From Adiantum capillus-veneris (taxonomy: Eukaryota > Streptophyta > Polypodiopsida > Polypodiales > Pteridaceae): a stretch of 64,000 bases of DNA. Below, piece by piece: positions 1 to 9,860 of this stretch; the first letter of the stretch is position 1; every line of letters begins with the position of its first letter. The DNA lies in assembly GCA_014529385.2 (NCBI GenBank), contig CM043955.1:146604640-146668639 (forward strand). The letters are read 5' to 3'. The notes beneath the pieces were generated by a model, which did no database searches, was not told the DNA's origin, and saw only the letters and a list, made by a program, of their open reading frames with translations. The position numbers and the translations under genes were made by a program.

Positions 1-234
1 GGCGTATATACAATGCACGGGGGAAAAAACCTCCTAAAGAGGGAAAAAATGCCCCGGCGGTCCTAGTGTGTTCACACACATCACTACCACATGTATATGG
101 TAACACACATTATCAGCTGGTAGTATATGCTCTTTGAGCAATCTACACAACATAAAAATACGATACAATTGTGTAAAAATCTATCAGATCATTATACATT
201 TAGAGTTTTATTAAAGTAAACTAATTGTAATAGA

Positions 235-771
235 TCACTTGAAAAGCGTTGTGACGCTAGTGTCACTCCATCCAAACTTTGCCTGCATGTTGAGAAGAAC
301 CAGGAGTGCTTTCAATCTAGACACACGTGCTCCATTATACAATGGCGTATTGGCTTCACTTTTCATATCATCATAGATAAGCCTTTCTGAATCCATGATC
401 GTCTCGATCATTTCATCAATCTCGGGCTCAAACATTGCCTCGTTGAGAATGTGGTCTGCATGATCATCCTCTGAGCTGTCAGAGGCTACATCTTGTGGCC
501 TCACATATGCTGCTTGACCAAATCGCCTGTGAACACGTCTATTGGGTTGCAAGATTGCTGCCTGCTGGCCAACGTCAGAGTCCGATGAGTTATAATTGGC
601 AACAACTCGATCTAAAATAGATGGATCGAACTCGCCAAATTCGCGAACGTGCTACAAAGAAACGCGTTTTGTCTATCGCACAACATGCTTGCAATGATTA
701 CAAGGACATAAGATCCTCGTTGAGAGATAGGTGTTTCGGTTGGACAACCCCACATCCTCGTCACTACTCAT
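235..771 (-). pseudogene. CACTA TNP2-like transposase, N-terminal fragment
   Basis: The reading frame starts at the ATG at 771 and encodes about 178 residues. An N-terminal cysteine cluster of the transposase-associated type (CPCNHCK) is followed by an acidic linker rich in Ser, Asp and Glu. It ends in the block LYNGARVSRLKALLVLLNMQ, which matches the conserved N-terminal region of plant TNP2 transposases (LYPG...L..L..L..K...GWSD). Two in-frame TAG codons lie near 640-670, both one C-to-T step from CAG. The frame stops at 235 after the GWSD block, well short of the catalytic domain, so it is truncated or continues in another exon to the left. TNP2 would act in the nucleus to excise and insert the element. 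This copy cannot make a working protein. Confidence 0.7.
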
Positions 772-835
772 AATGAGGGTAAAAATCTTATAACCTGGAC
801 AACAAATTTAATCTTCTATTGGCATTCTTCGTCTT

Positions 836-838
<3 letters not shown>

Positions 839-881
<43 letters not shown>
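839..881. repeat. (TC)n microsatellite
   Basis: About 21 uninterrupted TC units lie just upstream of the CACTA transposase start on the minus strand. The rest of 772-1480 holds no recognisable gene, only a short (TG)n run at 1219-1235. Confidence 0.95.
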
Positions 882-884
<3 letters not shown>

Positions 885-1484
885 TTCACACTGTAAACTA
901 TCTCACATTCTCTAGTTATGTCCAACCCCCGCACACCTCGGTCTAGAGGTGCACAGAGACCAGAACCACCGGGTTATAATCTCGTCTTTATTGGTCAATG
1001 CCTATATTTGTGGGTACAAGAAATCTACACACCCACGTCTACATGATACTGCATGTAGTGGACAAAACCCCTTTGCCTCTCTAGCTGTAGCATTTCACAG
1101 CATCTTAACATCTTTTCACAGTAGATCTTTGTTTGTAGCATGCAGGTACGCCATTCTTGCAATGTAGCTGATGTCTGCTCAAGGCACTTAATTCTTACTC
1201 TAGATTTGACGGGATGTGGTGTGTGTGTGTGTGTGACCCTTGGAATCGTCACCTTGCATCACTAATTTTTGTGTAGGCTCAATTTGCTCTTCCATTGGCT
1301 GATCATGACGGCTTATTGTATGGTAGCAGCAATCGAACATTCTGGTGGAATTTCTGGTCCGCATGGACTGTTGAGGCTGTGAGCGCATGAAATTTTCTCG
1401 CCATTTTTGACAAGCGTCGGCGGCTCTCTGAGTTGCGCCTATACGAAAATCTAAATCTAACCTTATCTTAAACGATAAAAAGAA

Positions 1485-1840
1485 GAAAATGGTATAACCT
1501 TTTTATCACCCAAGTGTGGTAGATTGGTTATGCCAATTCCTCAATAACAAGTAAATAACTTAAATAAACCTAAATCTAATCTAATATAATGTAAATAAAC
1601 CTAAATATAATCTAATATAACGTAAATCTAAATCTAACGTAAATAAACCTAAATCTAATCAAACGTAAATCTAACTAAAAATAAACCTAAATCTAATGTA
1701 ATTTAACTTAAATAAACCTAAATATAATTTAACGTAAGTCTACATCTAACCTAATCTTTAATGTGTTTTGGGATAGTTTCCTACGACGTTAAAACTCTCT
1801 TCTTCTTGTGTGTGTGTGTGTGTGTGTGTGCCAATAAAAG
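1485..1840 (+). mobile_element. tRNA-derived SINE-like unit, copy A (expanded)
   Basis: The head (1485-1550) contains GTGTGGTAGATTGGTTATGCC, which resembles a pol III A box. The middle is replaced by an AT-rich array. The tail, TTTCCTACGACGTTAAAACT followed by (TG)n and CCAATAAAAG, matches the ends of copies B and C. The B-box half of the head is missing here. Confidence 0.45.
1545..1765. repeat. AT-rich degenerate tandem array (CCTAAATCTAA-like)
   Basis: Irregular repeats of AAACCTAAATCTAA and AATATAATCTAA, separated by CGTAAAT, fill the interior of SINE-like copy A. The motif superficially resembles plant telomere repeats (CCCTAAA) but lacks the third C and has no fixed period. Confidence 0.7.
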
Positions 1841-2035
1841 AGAAAAATGGTATAACCTTTCTATCACCCAAGTGTGGTAGATTGGTTATGCCATTTTCCT
1901 CTTGAATAACAGGTCTTGAGTTCAACTCCTCCTCGGCTAGATCTTTAGGTCTCTTAAATTAGTTTCCTACGACGTTAAATTAAACTCTTTTCTTCTCGGG
2001 TGTGTGTGTGGGTGTGTGTGCATGCCAATAAAAAA
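1841..2035 (+). mobile_element. tRNA-derived SINE-like unit, copy B
   Basis: This unit of about 195 bp has an A-box-like block (GTGGTAGATTGGTTATGCC, 1874-1892) and a B-box-like block (GTCTTGAGTTCAACTCCT, 1913-1930) spaced as in a tRNA. A tRNA-unrelated body follows (CTAGATCTTTAGGTCTC, TTTCCTACGACGTTAAA), then a TG-rich, A-rich tail. No coding capacity. This architecture is that of a plant tRNA-derived SINE. Confidence 0.5.
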
Positions 2036-2195
2036 AGGAGAAAAATGATATAACTTTTCTATCACCGAAGTGTGATAGATTGGTTATGCCATTTCCCTCA
2101 TGAATAACAGGTCTTGAGTTCAACTCCTGTCAACTAGATCTTTAAGGTCTCTTGGGATAGTTTCCTACGATGTTAAGACTCTCTTCTTCTTCTTC
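2036..2195 (+). mobile_element. tRNA-derived SINE-like unit, copy C
   Basis: Same architecture as copy B, directly abutting it. The A-box-like block is near 2070-2090 and the B-box-like block at 2109-2129. Its tail runs into the TC-rich tract. The head-to-tail order A-B-C means three tandem units. Confidence 0.5.
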
Positions 2196-2198
2196 TTT

Positions 2199-2235
<37 letters not shown>

Positions 2236-2425
2236 TTGTTTTATATCTTTTTCTTTCTCTCTCTCTCTCTCTTTTCCTCTCTCAATGTGTGTGTGCATTC
2301 TTTGTTTATGCATGTGTGTGTGCGTTTTTGGTTTATGCATGCTCTCTCTCTCTTTTCCTCTCTCAATGTGTGTATGCATTCTTTGTTTATGCATGTGTGT
2401 GTGTGTGTGTTTTGTTTATGCTTGT

Positions 2426-2464
<39 letters not shown>

Positions 2465-2471
2465 AACACAA

Positions 2472-2509
<38 letters not shown>

Positions 2510-2640
2510 GGAGAGAAAGAGGGGAAGGGAACATGAGAGTGAGGAGAGGGAAGGTGCATACTTGGCTCTCTTTCCTCTCCTTGTGTGTGTGCGTGTGTGG
2601 AGAAGAAAGAGAGAGAGAGAGGGAGAGCGTGCGTTACCTT
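2190..2640. repeat. Compound TC / TG / GA microsatellite cluster
   Basis: (TC)n blocks at 2193-2237 and 2429-2461, a (TG)n/GA switch at 2470-2515 and a repeated TCTCTCAATGTGTGT block (2279 and 2361) make up this stretch. All open frames here are low-complexity Leu/Ser or Arg/Glu artefacts. Confidence 0.9.
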
Positions 2641-2723
2641 GCTTGCTTGAGCACGCACCGAAAACTCAGATATGAGATCTGAGTTGTCGGACGCTCTCGA
2701 TTATTTTTTTAAAGCCCTGGTGG

Positions 2724-2830
2724 CGTCGCTATGTTACTTGTAACATAGTGACGGTCATAGCGATGCCGTGTTTTTTCATGTTTGAGCGTTGCACTACGAG
2801 CGTCGCTACTATTAAGTACCTCTTGTAGTG
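2724..2830 (-). repeat. CACTA terminus and subterminal motifs
   Basis: The minus-strand end CACTACAAGAGG is at 2819-2830. CGTCGCTA occurs at 2724-2731 and 2801-2808. A perfect 9-bp hairpin (CTATGTTAC, 2-base loop) spans 2729-2748. Such repeats are the TNPA/TNPD binding context in En/Spm-type elements. Confidence 0.65.
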
Positions 2831-3193
2831 TTATTGAGCCTTTGTATTCATTATTGTATTTGATAGGATAGGAGTAATGTAACTCTTCATAAAATATTCA
2901 TTGTAAAAGGAGTGATGTAGCTCGTTATAAACATTTGTATATTCAATGATTTTTATAATATAACGGTGGGTGTAGATAGAGCTGTGGGTTTTTCCCTTGA
3001 TCCCCCAAGGGTTTTTTCATCCACAGTTAGGGACCCTTATTTGAGCGGGGATATTGAGTTTATATGTGAAGGTACTCAATATATGGCTTCTCTATATATG
3101 GCACCCAGGTCCCCTCTATATATACATCATCTCATGTGTGTATTCTACACACTTTGGGGTTCTATTTCTGTGCTCTCTCCTTCTCTCTCAACA
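2831..3193 (+). other. LTR-like fragment, unassigned
   Basis: This segment is wedged between the CACTA end and the truncated chromovirus LTR. It contains two related units (GGAGTAATGTAACTC / GGAGTGATGTAGCTC) and a GGGTTTTTCCC...CCAAGGGTTTTTTC hairpin of the kind found in Ty1/copia LTRs. No coding capacity or PBS is visible, so the class is uncertain. Confidence 0.3.
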
Positions 3194-4631
3194 AGATAGG
3201 CATGAACAATATTTCAAAAGAGAGAGAAATTAAGCTATTGACAACAGTTGAGGACTGGATTTACATGGAGCCGGTCCCCCCTCCAAAAGACTTTGTATTA
3301 TAGGTTTCCCATATCATTTTACAATACAATACTTTGTGTTCCTTCAATAACTTGATGGTGCAATGAAGATGGAAGTTTCAAGCACCATGCACACACTTAT
3401 AAAACACAACATCAATTACCTCACGGTCTCAAACCCAAGACCTCACACACCTTTGAAGATGGTGAGAGCTAGAGGGGTATGAGAGTATATTGAGAGGAAG
3501 GAGTAGTCTTACGAGAAAGAAGTATATCTCCTCACATAATCACTCATAAAAGCTTAGCATATCTTAGTAATTAGCATGGTAGAGGAGATGAGCATGCATC
3601 GAAGCTTGGCTCTTGGTTGGATTTGCTTCACAAAGCAAGAGTTGTTGTTGTAGTCCTCCCTTCTCACAAGCTTGGGGTAGACGATGAGCTTTCCATTAAA
3701 GCTTAAGAAGGAGAGAGAGAGTCTTCTTGCTTCACACATGAGATTGTTTGAGGGTGTGTGTGATAATGCCTTGCCAAAAACAGCTCCCTCTCTCTTTTGG
3801 TTGACCCTATTGCAAATTACTCTTGCCGGCATCCCATTGGACCCTGCAAAGCTTAGCCAATCATAATTGAGAAGCATAATTGATAGCCTTGTGACATGTG
3901 TCCCCCTTTCCCCTTTTGTGAGAGCTTCAGGTAATTAAATAATGCAACTAAACTCTCATTGGACCCCTTTGTCTCCTGGACAATAGGAATCAGGCAAGCC
4001 ATTGAGCTGTTGAATGCTCATTGGACCCCTTGGGAGACTGTCCAATAGTCTTCTAGAGAGCTTAATTCTTATTGGTTCTTTTCTCAAGTGTTTTTAAATG
4101 AATTAAATTAGATTTACTCTAGCCTAATTCTCATTGGTCCACCTCTATGGCCATCCAATAGGATTTGAGTGCACCTTGTGGGTGGGCAACTACGCTAGGG
4201 AGCTGACATGTGTCCCCTATTCCCTTTGTGTAAAGGGAGCCTGTGAGTGAGTGTGTGTGTGTTTCTCTCTCATCCACTACTTACAGGGCTTGCCCCCTCC
4301 TATGTAAAAGTCTTGAAGACTTCTATGTACACTCGCAAAGCATCCAATTTCGCTAAGCTTGACCATTTGAACATAACCTTTGAATTTTGGAACCTTAGCA
4401 TTTTAGAAGTCTTAATGGGCTGAACCTTAGGGTCTTTGAAGCCCATTGTTGCTCTTTTGCAGATGGCTCCCCTTTTGGATCCCTATTTTCCCTCCTTTGG
4501 GTCCCTACTGTCGTCAGTCTGTCAGCTTAACCAATATTCTAGCTTTTTCTCCCCTGGCACTTCCCCATATTAAATGATCGGTTTAACATGAGAAAATCAT
4601 GTAGGAGAATTATATATTAGCTATTATGACT
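3194..4631 (-). repeat. Chromovirus 1 3' LTR (3'-truncated)
   Basis: It matches the solo LTR at 34369-35964 in reverse orientation and starts at 4631 just after the purine tract (TTACCTCTCTC on the plus strand, 4632-4642). The terminal ~140 bp ending in GTTACA, present at 11858-12000 and near 35830-35964, are missing. The junction with unrelated DNA is at 3194. Confidence 0.8.
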
Positions 4632-4990
4632 TTACCTCTCTCTTGAAATCATAGTCATCCTCGACTATGGGATAGAGAAGATAAAGCCTATTCATTTGTC
4701 CTTTTTCTAGCAGGTAGAGGATCCCTATGTTACCCTACGACATTGTTCCAGAATGGATGATTAATCCATTTGGCACTTGAGAGCCTAAGGCTACCGCAAG
4801 CATGTCTGTGCATTAGTCATATGAATCTTCCATAGTAGAGTGACAAGCTCTACTTGGTGTTTGGAAGACGTCATCTCCACAAACTTGATTCTAAGAATGC
4901 ATACTACTCAATATTTGTGCACAATAAAGAAAAAGAGAGTCTTATAAGACAGAAACTTTGTTCATTTTAAACATTTGTACATTTGCTTAC
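4632..4990 (-). other. Chromovirus 1 3' untranslated region and polypurine tract
   Basis: Between the chromodomain stop and the 3' LTR no open frame is recognisable. On the minus strand the GAGAGAGGTAA tract directly precedes the LTR, in the same position as the tract at 43360-43371 in chromovirus 2, and is the expected plus-strand primer. Confidence 0.6.
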
Positions 4991-5120
4991 TCTAGGGAAG
5001 CATTGTAAGCATGGAAAAGGTTTAGGTTATCCTTTAATTGTATGCCTTGCATCCATCTAGCATCTTCAAAAGGATAATTCTTAAACTTAATAAGATACCA
5101 TCGGATAGTATTACCGCCTC

Positions 5121-5258
5121 TTAATACCTTGTCTTCATGTCGGAGAATGGACTCGAGCTGCAACACCTCTTCTTGGTCCTTGATCTCCGATGGGTCTTCA
5201 ATATTTGGTTCTTAAGGTGGCTCTCCTTTGTAAGGCTTTAGTAGGCTCACATGAAAAG
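5121..5258 (-). repeat. 138-bp duplication, left copy
   Basis: Chromovirus 1 coding DNA from TTAATACC to GAAAAG, repeated at 6660-6797. By eye the copies differ at one base (CTTGGTCCTTG versus CTTGGTCCGTG), so the event is recent relative to chromovirus decay. Confidence 0.85.
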
Positions 5259-6659
5259 CACTAGGTTGGTAATGGGACACTTTTATGTCCTAGGACACTT
5301 TTATGTTCTGTTAAGTGACCATTTTCCTTGAATTATGTCAAGAGTTTCAAAATGGATTTTGAGGTGCTATCTATCTAGAAAGTTGTCTCATGACCTGAAA
5401 AAAACTCGACATTTTTTTGGAATATCAATTCCATCTTTAACCTTGTCCTTGCACAACATTTCACAACCTAAATTGTGTGAAAAAACGGGTCTTGTTTTTG
5501 GTTTTTTTCAACTTTTTGCAACTATACCACTCTAGAATTCATGTTTGTGAGGTCTATAATGCTAGAGAACTATCTTTAGTAGTCCTCAACATGTCTTGAT
5601 GCTTCTAGGGAGAAATAAATGTTAAAGTTGTAAGTTATGACCAAATTAAAAAAATTGTAAAATCCTGTTTTTTAGCTAATTTTAGCTCTTCTATGATTTT
5701 TTTGGTGGCTTTCATGATATCCAAATGCAGTGTTGATTTTCTATGTCGCATATTGTAACATAAAGCTAATATTCCTTGAGTTTTGGGGCACCTAATACCC
5801 TATTTTACATAGTAGACGAAGATGGTTGATTTTTTCAATTATAGAAGAAAATGAAACATTCTAGTATACCAAGTATAACTTTTTCAATATTGTTAGTTTC
5901 TTGTGACAAGTACATGCATTTTTTAGGTAGTAACCATATCTAGTCATAAGGATCAAATTTGGCTAGATATTGAATAGTTTCAATGGGATTCTACAACTCA
6001 TAATGTTGAACCCATTTTTTTCATGTTTGCTGTATTCAACACTTCATCTTTGTCCCCAAGATTCTCCTTGGTAAGAGATGTATTCAACTCATTTTTTTCA
6101 TGTTTGCTGTATTCAACACTTCATCTTTGTCCCCAAGATTCTCCTTGGTAAGAGATGTATTATTCTTTTGACATGCTCCATGGCTCCTTATGAACCTAAA
6201 GGATAATAGGGAACTAAGAAAACATGCATATATTATTTGTATTGAGCGTGGCTATAGAAACTTTGATGGTAGGTTTGCAGAATGGTAAAAATTTAACTTT
6301 TTTGTACCAAACAAAAAATAGTGAGTGAGAAGAAATCATATGTTTTGATCACCAACTCATTGAAGTTCACTAGGGAATTTATCTGAAGTCCTACAAAAAT
6401 ACCTAATCTTATTTTTATGGAACAAAACGTAAGAAATGACTGTTTTGATGAAAATGTACTGGTCCATCAACTTTGGAGGCTTGGTGTGACCAAAAGATGA
6501 GAAATTTTACAAGTTTCTTATTTTTCCATGTGTAGTAGGCCTTGAACTATAACCTCATGAAAGGATTTTACAAAATGAGTGGATCTACTATGGTTTTGGA
6601 GGTTTTTTTCAAAACCCTAAAAGCACACTTTTATGTCCTGCTAGGTTACCAACCTAGTG
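5259..6659. mobile_element. 1.4-kb non-autonomous element with CACTAGGTTGGTAA termini
   Basis: Both ends carry CACTAGGTTGGTAA in inverted orientation, with further matching ACACTTTTATGTCCT motifs just inside. The right end also folds on itself (CTAGGTT ACC AACCTAG). The interior is AT-rich and has no ORF beyond noise. It interrupts the chromovirus 1 coding sequence and is flanked by 138-bp direct duplications rather than a short target repeat. Its superfamily is unclear: CACTA-like ends are suggested, but no 3-bp duplication is seen. Confidence 0.65.
6013..6163. repeat. 77-bp tandem duplication
   Basis: The unit from CATTTTTTTCATG to GAGATGTATTCAACT occurs twice head to tail, nearly identical, inside the 1.4-kb element. 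Confidence 0.85.
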
Positions 6660-6797
6660 TTAATACCTTGTCTTCATGTCGGAGAATGGACTCGAGCTGC
6701 AACACCTCTTCTTGGTCCGTGATCTCCGATGGGTCTTCAATATTTGGTTCTTAAGGTGGCTCTCCTTTGTAAGGCTTTAGTAGGCTCACATGAAAAG
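6660..6797 (-). repeat. 138-bp duplication, right copy
   Basis: Second copy of the segment at 5121-5258, immediately right of the CACTAGG element. Chromovirus sequence continues beyond it at 6798. Confidence 0.85.
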
Positions 6798-6944
6798 CAT
6801 TGTGTATGAGCCAATGACTAGGCAACTTGAGTTGACAAGCTGTGTCATTGATTGGTCTAAGAATCTACAAGGGACCATAGTACCTTTTTTCTAACTTAGC
6901 ATAGTACTTTTGGTGTCCCGTAGGATTCTTGCTTGTGGTGTGTC

Positions 6945-7830
6945 TTAATCGAGGCTTGGAAATTTTAAGCAAGACCCAATCATTTTCTTTAAATGCTTGG
7001 GCTCTTCTGTGCTTATCTCAGCGACAGCCTTTTGCCTTTGTTGTGAGATAGAGATAGCATCCTTAATCTTTTGGAAAGATTCTTGTAGGTCTCCGCTATA
7101 CTCATCTGCAGCGAAGATCTTCCCGTGTACCTTAAGGAACAGGGGACTTTTTGATCTTCCCTCAATTACCTCAAAAGGTGATTTTCCCGTGGAAGTATGT
7201 ACAGTGTTATTGTAGGCATACTCCACTAAGGGTAAGTATTTCTCCCATTGGGACCTTTGATCTACTTCCGTTACATAGGCTTTTAGTAGATCAAGAATTG
7301 TTAGGTTAGCTATTTCACTTTGGCCATCTATTTGCGGGTGATAGGCCAAAGAGAAGTTTAGCCTTGTCCCTAAATTCTCAAAGAGACCCTTCCAGAAATT
7401 ACTGGTCATTCTAGGATCTCTATCCGACACTATGGACATTGGCAAGCCATGGTACTTGAAGATTTGTGATATGAAGAGGGTTTCCATTTGATGGCTTTGA
7501 TAGTCTTTTTGACAGGTATAAAATGATCCTGTTTGGGCTGAATGTGTCTAGTATCGTCCATATTTCCGTATTCCCATGGATAGACTTAGGCAATCCAAAT
7601 ATATAATACATGGATATGCTCTCCCATGGTGAGTTAAGGATTGGCAAAGGTTGAAGCAATCCAGGTTGCTTCCCTCTATCAAACTTCGTCTTTTGGCATA
7701 CCACACATTTAGAAACATACTCTTGTATCTTTTCTTTCATGGTAGGCCAATACAAATATGTTTCAATCGCTTTTAGGGTAGACTGAATCCCTCTATGCCC
7801 CACATAAGTAGGAGCATGAGATTCATACAT
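6945..7830 (-). pseudogene. Chromovirus 1 integrase
   Basis: Integrase inserts retroelement cDNA into chromosomes. The N-terminal zinc-binding part is recognisable around HRGIQSTLK and CVVCQK (HHCC type). The catalytic core lies across two frames: the first Asp position reads MYYIFGLP where chromovirus 2 has MDFIFGLP, so the first acidic residue is lost to Tyr. The second Asp (VSDRDPRM) and the Glu (DGQSEIAN) are present. A frameshift near 7430-7490 separates the halves. The C-terminal half has the YHPQ.DGQ.E motif and a typical gypsy tail. It is certain as a family member and dead as an enzyme. Confidence 0.85.
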
Positions 7831-8611
7831 TACTTTCTCACGTAGTGAGTTAGTAACACATAGTCTATTGCCAAGAGAAGATAACCATCTTGTAAAGTAA
7901 ATGGTTCCTCTTTCTTCCCTAGTGCAAGGGCTGAAGTCACATCTTTAAAATTGGGATCAATAGCGTACTCATCTATCATAGAAGATAGATCATTGTGAGT
8001 TGCTATGGAAACCGCATTCACTCTCGGCCGTCTTGAGAGTGCATCGGCTACTTGATTATGCTTGCCAGCAATGTGAGCAATATGAAAATGAAATTGCAAA
8101 AGGAGATTTTCCCACCTCATTTGTTCATTGCAGAGCTTGGTCTCGTCATGAAGTAATTAAGGCTTTGGTGATCCGTCCGCAGAATGAAAGGAGTCCCCAG
8201 TAAATAGTGCTTCCATGAGTCTAAGGCATGTAGAACTGCAAGGAGTTCCTTTTCATATATGCCTAGAGCTTGCTCAACAGGGTCAAGCCTTCAACTTCCA
8301 TAGGCTATGGTGTGCCCTTCTTGGAACAAAACAACTCCAAGGAAATCACCACAAGCATCACATTGGACCTCAAATGGCTTTGAGAGATCCGGAAATGTAA
8401 GCACAGGTTGAGAGATAAGCTTTTCTTTAATCTTTTTGAAAGCATTGTTCTCCTTGGCAAACCATGTATACCTAACATTTTTCTTTGTTAGGTTATGTAA
8501 TGGTCCTGCTATTAGTGAGAACTTTTCTATGAAGCATCTATAGTATGCACACATACCTATAAAGATTCTTAATTCATGAAGACTCCTTGGATTAGGCCAT
8601 CCTTTTATCAC
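7830..8611 (-). pseudogene. Chromovirus 1 RNase H and RT connection
   Basis: The frame starting at 8611 gives the RT thumb/connection (WPNPRSLHELRIFIGM, YYRCFIEKFS) followed by the RNase H start (FEVQCDACGDFLGVVL). A second frame (8120 to 7830) gives the RNase H end with HIAGKHNQVADALSRR, the conserved gypsy motif. RNase H degrades the RNA strand of the RNA:DNA hybrid during reverse transcription. A break around 8120-8290 removes the middle of the domain, so no functional enzyme is expected. Confidence 0.85.
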
Positions 8612-8620
8612 CTCTAGCTT

Positions 8621-9330
8621 TTATGGATCCGTTTGGATGCCATCTTGAGAGATAATGTGACCTAAATACTGAATCTCTTGTAGGAAAAACTCACTTTTCT
8701 TCCGATTAACATAAAGTTTATTCTCTCTTAAGACTTGAAATATTACCTGGAGGTGTTGCTTGTGTTCGTTTAGTGAATTAGAGTAGATGATAATATCATC
8801 AAAGAACACTCCAGTAAAGGTTCTGTGCGGCCTGAATAGCTTCTGCATCAAGCGGTTGAATGTGGCGGGTGCATTGGTCAAACCAAAAGGCATGACAATG
8901 TATTTGTAAAGACCAGACGTAGTGCGAAATGTGGTCTTTACAATGTCTTGGTCAACTATCCTTATTTGATGGTATCCGCTTTTTAGGTCAATCATACTGA
9001 AGTAGGTCGACCCTTGTAGCTTATCAAATAGGTCTTCTACCCGTGGAATGGGAAACCTATTTTTTGATAGTGATCCTATTAGTTCTCTATAGTCAACACA
9101 CATACGATATGTGACGTCTTTCTTTTACACTAGTAATGTGGGTGAGCAAAATGGAGATGAGCTAGGCCTAACCATGCCCTTCTCAACTAACTCATGCACT
9201 TGCCACATAATCTCCTCTTTTGAGCTTGAGAAACTCTATAAGAAGGTTTATTAGGCGGTGAACTTCCTAGAAGAAGTTCAATTGCATGGTCATCATTGCC
9301 TTGTTTAGGAGGTAGCTCACAAGGGATGTC
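8621..9330 (-). pseudogene. Chromovirus 1 reverse transcriptase
   Basis: This is the palm and fingers of a Ty3/gypsy reverse transcriptase, which copies element RNA into cDNA. Visible motifs in order are RFPIPRVEDLFDKLQG, the catalytic [27 protein letters not shown] and GVFFDDIIIYS, where the usual YxDD active site reads FFDD with both metal-binding Asp residues kept. The open part runs from 9103 to 8621. The upstream 230 bp carry the start of the domain in another frame with stops. A stop at 8619-8621 cuts it from the connection domain. Confidence 0.85.
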
Positions 9331-9331
9331 G

Positions 9332-9860
9332 TCAATAAAGACATCTTGAAATCCCTTGAGAAAATTGGATAACTACTTCCTTGTAATTATTTATATTTTC
9401 TTTTGCTAAAGCATTAGGTTCATTTTGAGAATCTCTAACAAAAATCATGTACACGGAAATAGAGCTCTTTATTGACTTATTGAAAGCTTGCATATGTACA
9501 ATGGGTATGGTGTTACCCATGTCTTTGGCATCTATGTACATATCTTTTTCCCTGAACCTAAAGTAGATTTTCCTGTCAGGGAATTTAACATTGGCAGCCA
9601 TGCGATCAAACCATGGTGCCCCTATGATTACATCCTCGTGCTTGAGAGGAGAGATAAAGAAGTCCTCTTTGTCCACATAGCTTTGGACATGGAGCGCCAA
9701 TTTCCTACTCAAGGGAGTGACTGGAGCTTCTTGCCCCTTGAAAGCACCATCGGCGTGTAGGACATCTCCCACTCATAGGCTTGGATGCCTAGCTTGGTGG
9801 CCAACTCTATGGATATGAAATTGAGAGTAGAACCAGGTTCAAAGAGAATAGAAGCATTAT
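9332..9860 (-). pseudogene. Chromovirus 1 aspartic protease region
   Basis: The longest frame (9772-9332) covers the C-terminal half of the gypsy protease and the linker to RT, including KEDFFISPLKHEDVIIGAPWF, a block seen almost identically in chromovirus 2. The catalytic D(S/T)G region lies upstream at 9772-9860 in a different frame and is degraded (plus-strand TGGTTCTACTCTCAATTTCA context). Protease would process the Gag-Pol polyprotein in the particle. Confidence 0.7.

Larger units (their letters stand above)
1..2830 (-). mobile_element. CACTA (En/Spm) DNA transposon, 5' part
   Basis: Read on the minus strand, the element starts at 2830 with CACTACAAGAGG, the classical CACTA terminal signature. 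Repeated CGTCGCTA / TAGCGACG motifs follow, as in plant CACTA subterminal regions. A TNP2-type transposase start lies downstream at 771 in the same orientation, and the element runs off the left edge. It is heavily modified: three SINE-like units, an AT-rich array and several microsatellites occupy 839-2640. No second terminus is inside the window, so the 3' end and the target duplication cannot be checked. The assignment rests on terminus, subterminal motif and transposase fragment all agreeing in orientation. Confidence 0.7.
4991..6944 (-). pseudogene. Integrase C-terminus and chromodomain of chromovirus 1, interrupted
   Basis: From 6944 to 6660 the frame gives the usual gypsy tail (KYYAKLEKRYYGPL, then HNAFHVSLLKPYKGE) with at least two stops. 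It resumes at 5258 and ends near 4996 in a chromodomain-like module (SILRHEDKVLR, YLIKFKNYPFEDARWM). Chromodomains bind methylated histone tails and steer integration of chromoviruses into heterochromatin. The two parts are separated by the inverted-repeat element 5259-6659, which duplicated the coding stretch on both sides. The same module is at 42830-43012 in chromovirus 2, which confirms the original continuity. Confidence 0.75.

Noticed and set aside
1545..1765. Telomere repeat array
   Set aside because: The unit is CCTAAATCTAA-like and irregular, without the CCCTAAA heptamer.
1874..1930. Functional tRNA gene
   Set aside because: The A- and B-box-like blocks are present, but the anticodon and acceptor stems do not pair and no intact cloverleaf can be drawn.
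2170..2682. Leu/Ser and Cys/Val-rich open frames
   Set aside because: They are translations of TC/TG/GA microsatellites, open in several frames at once.
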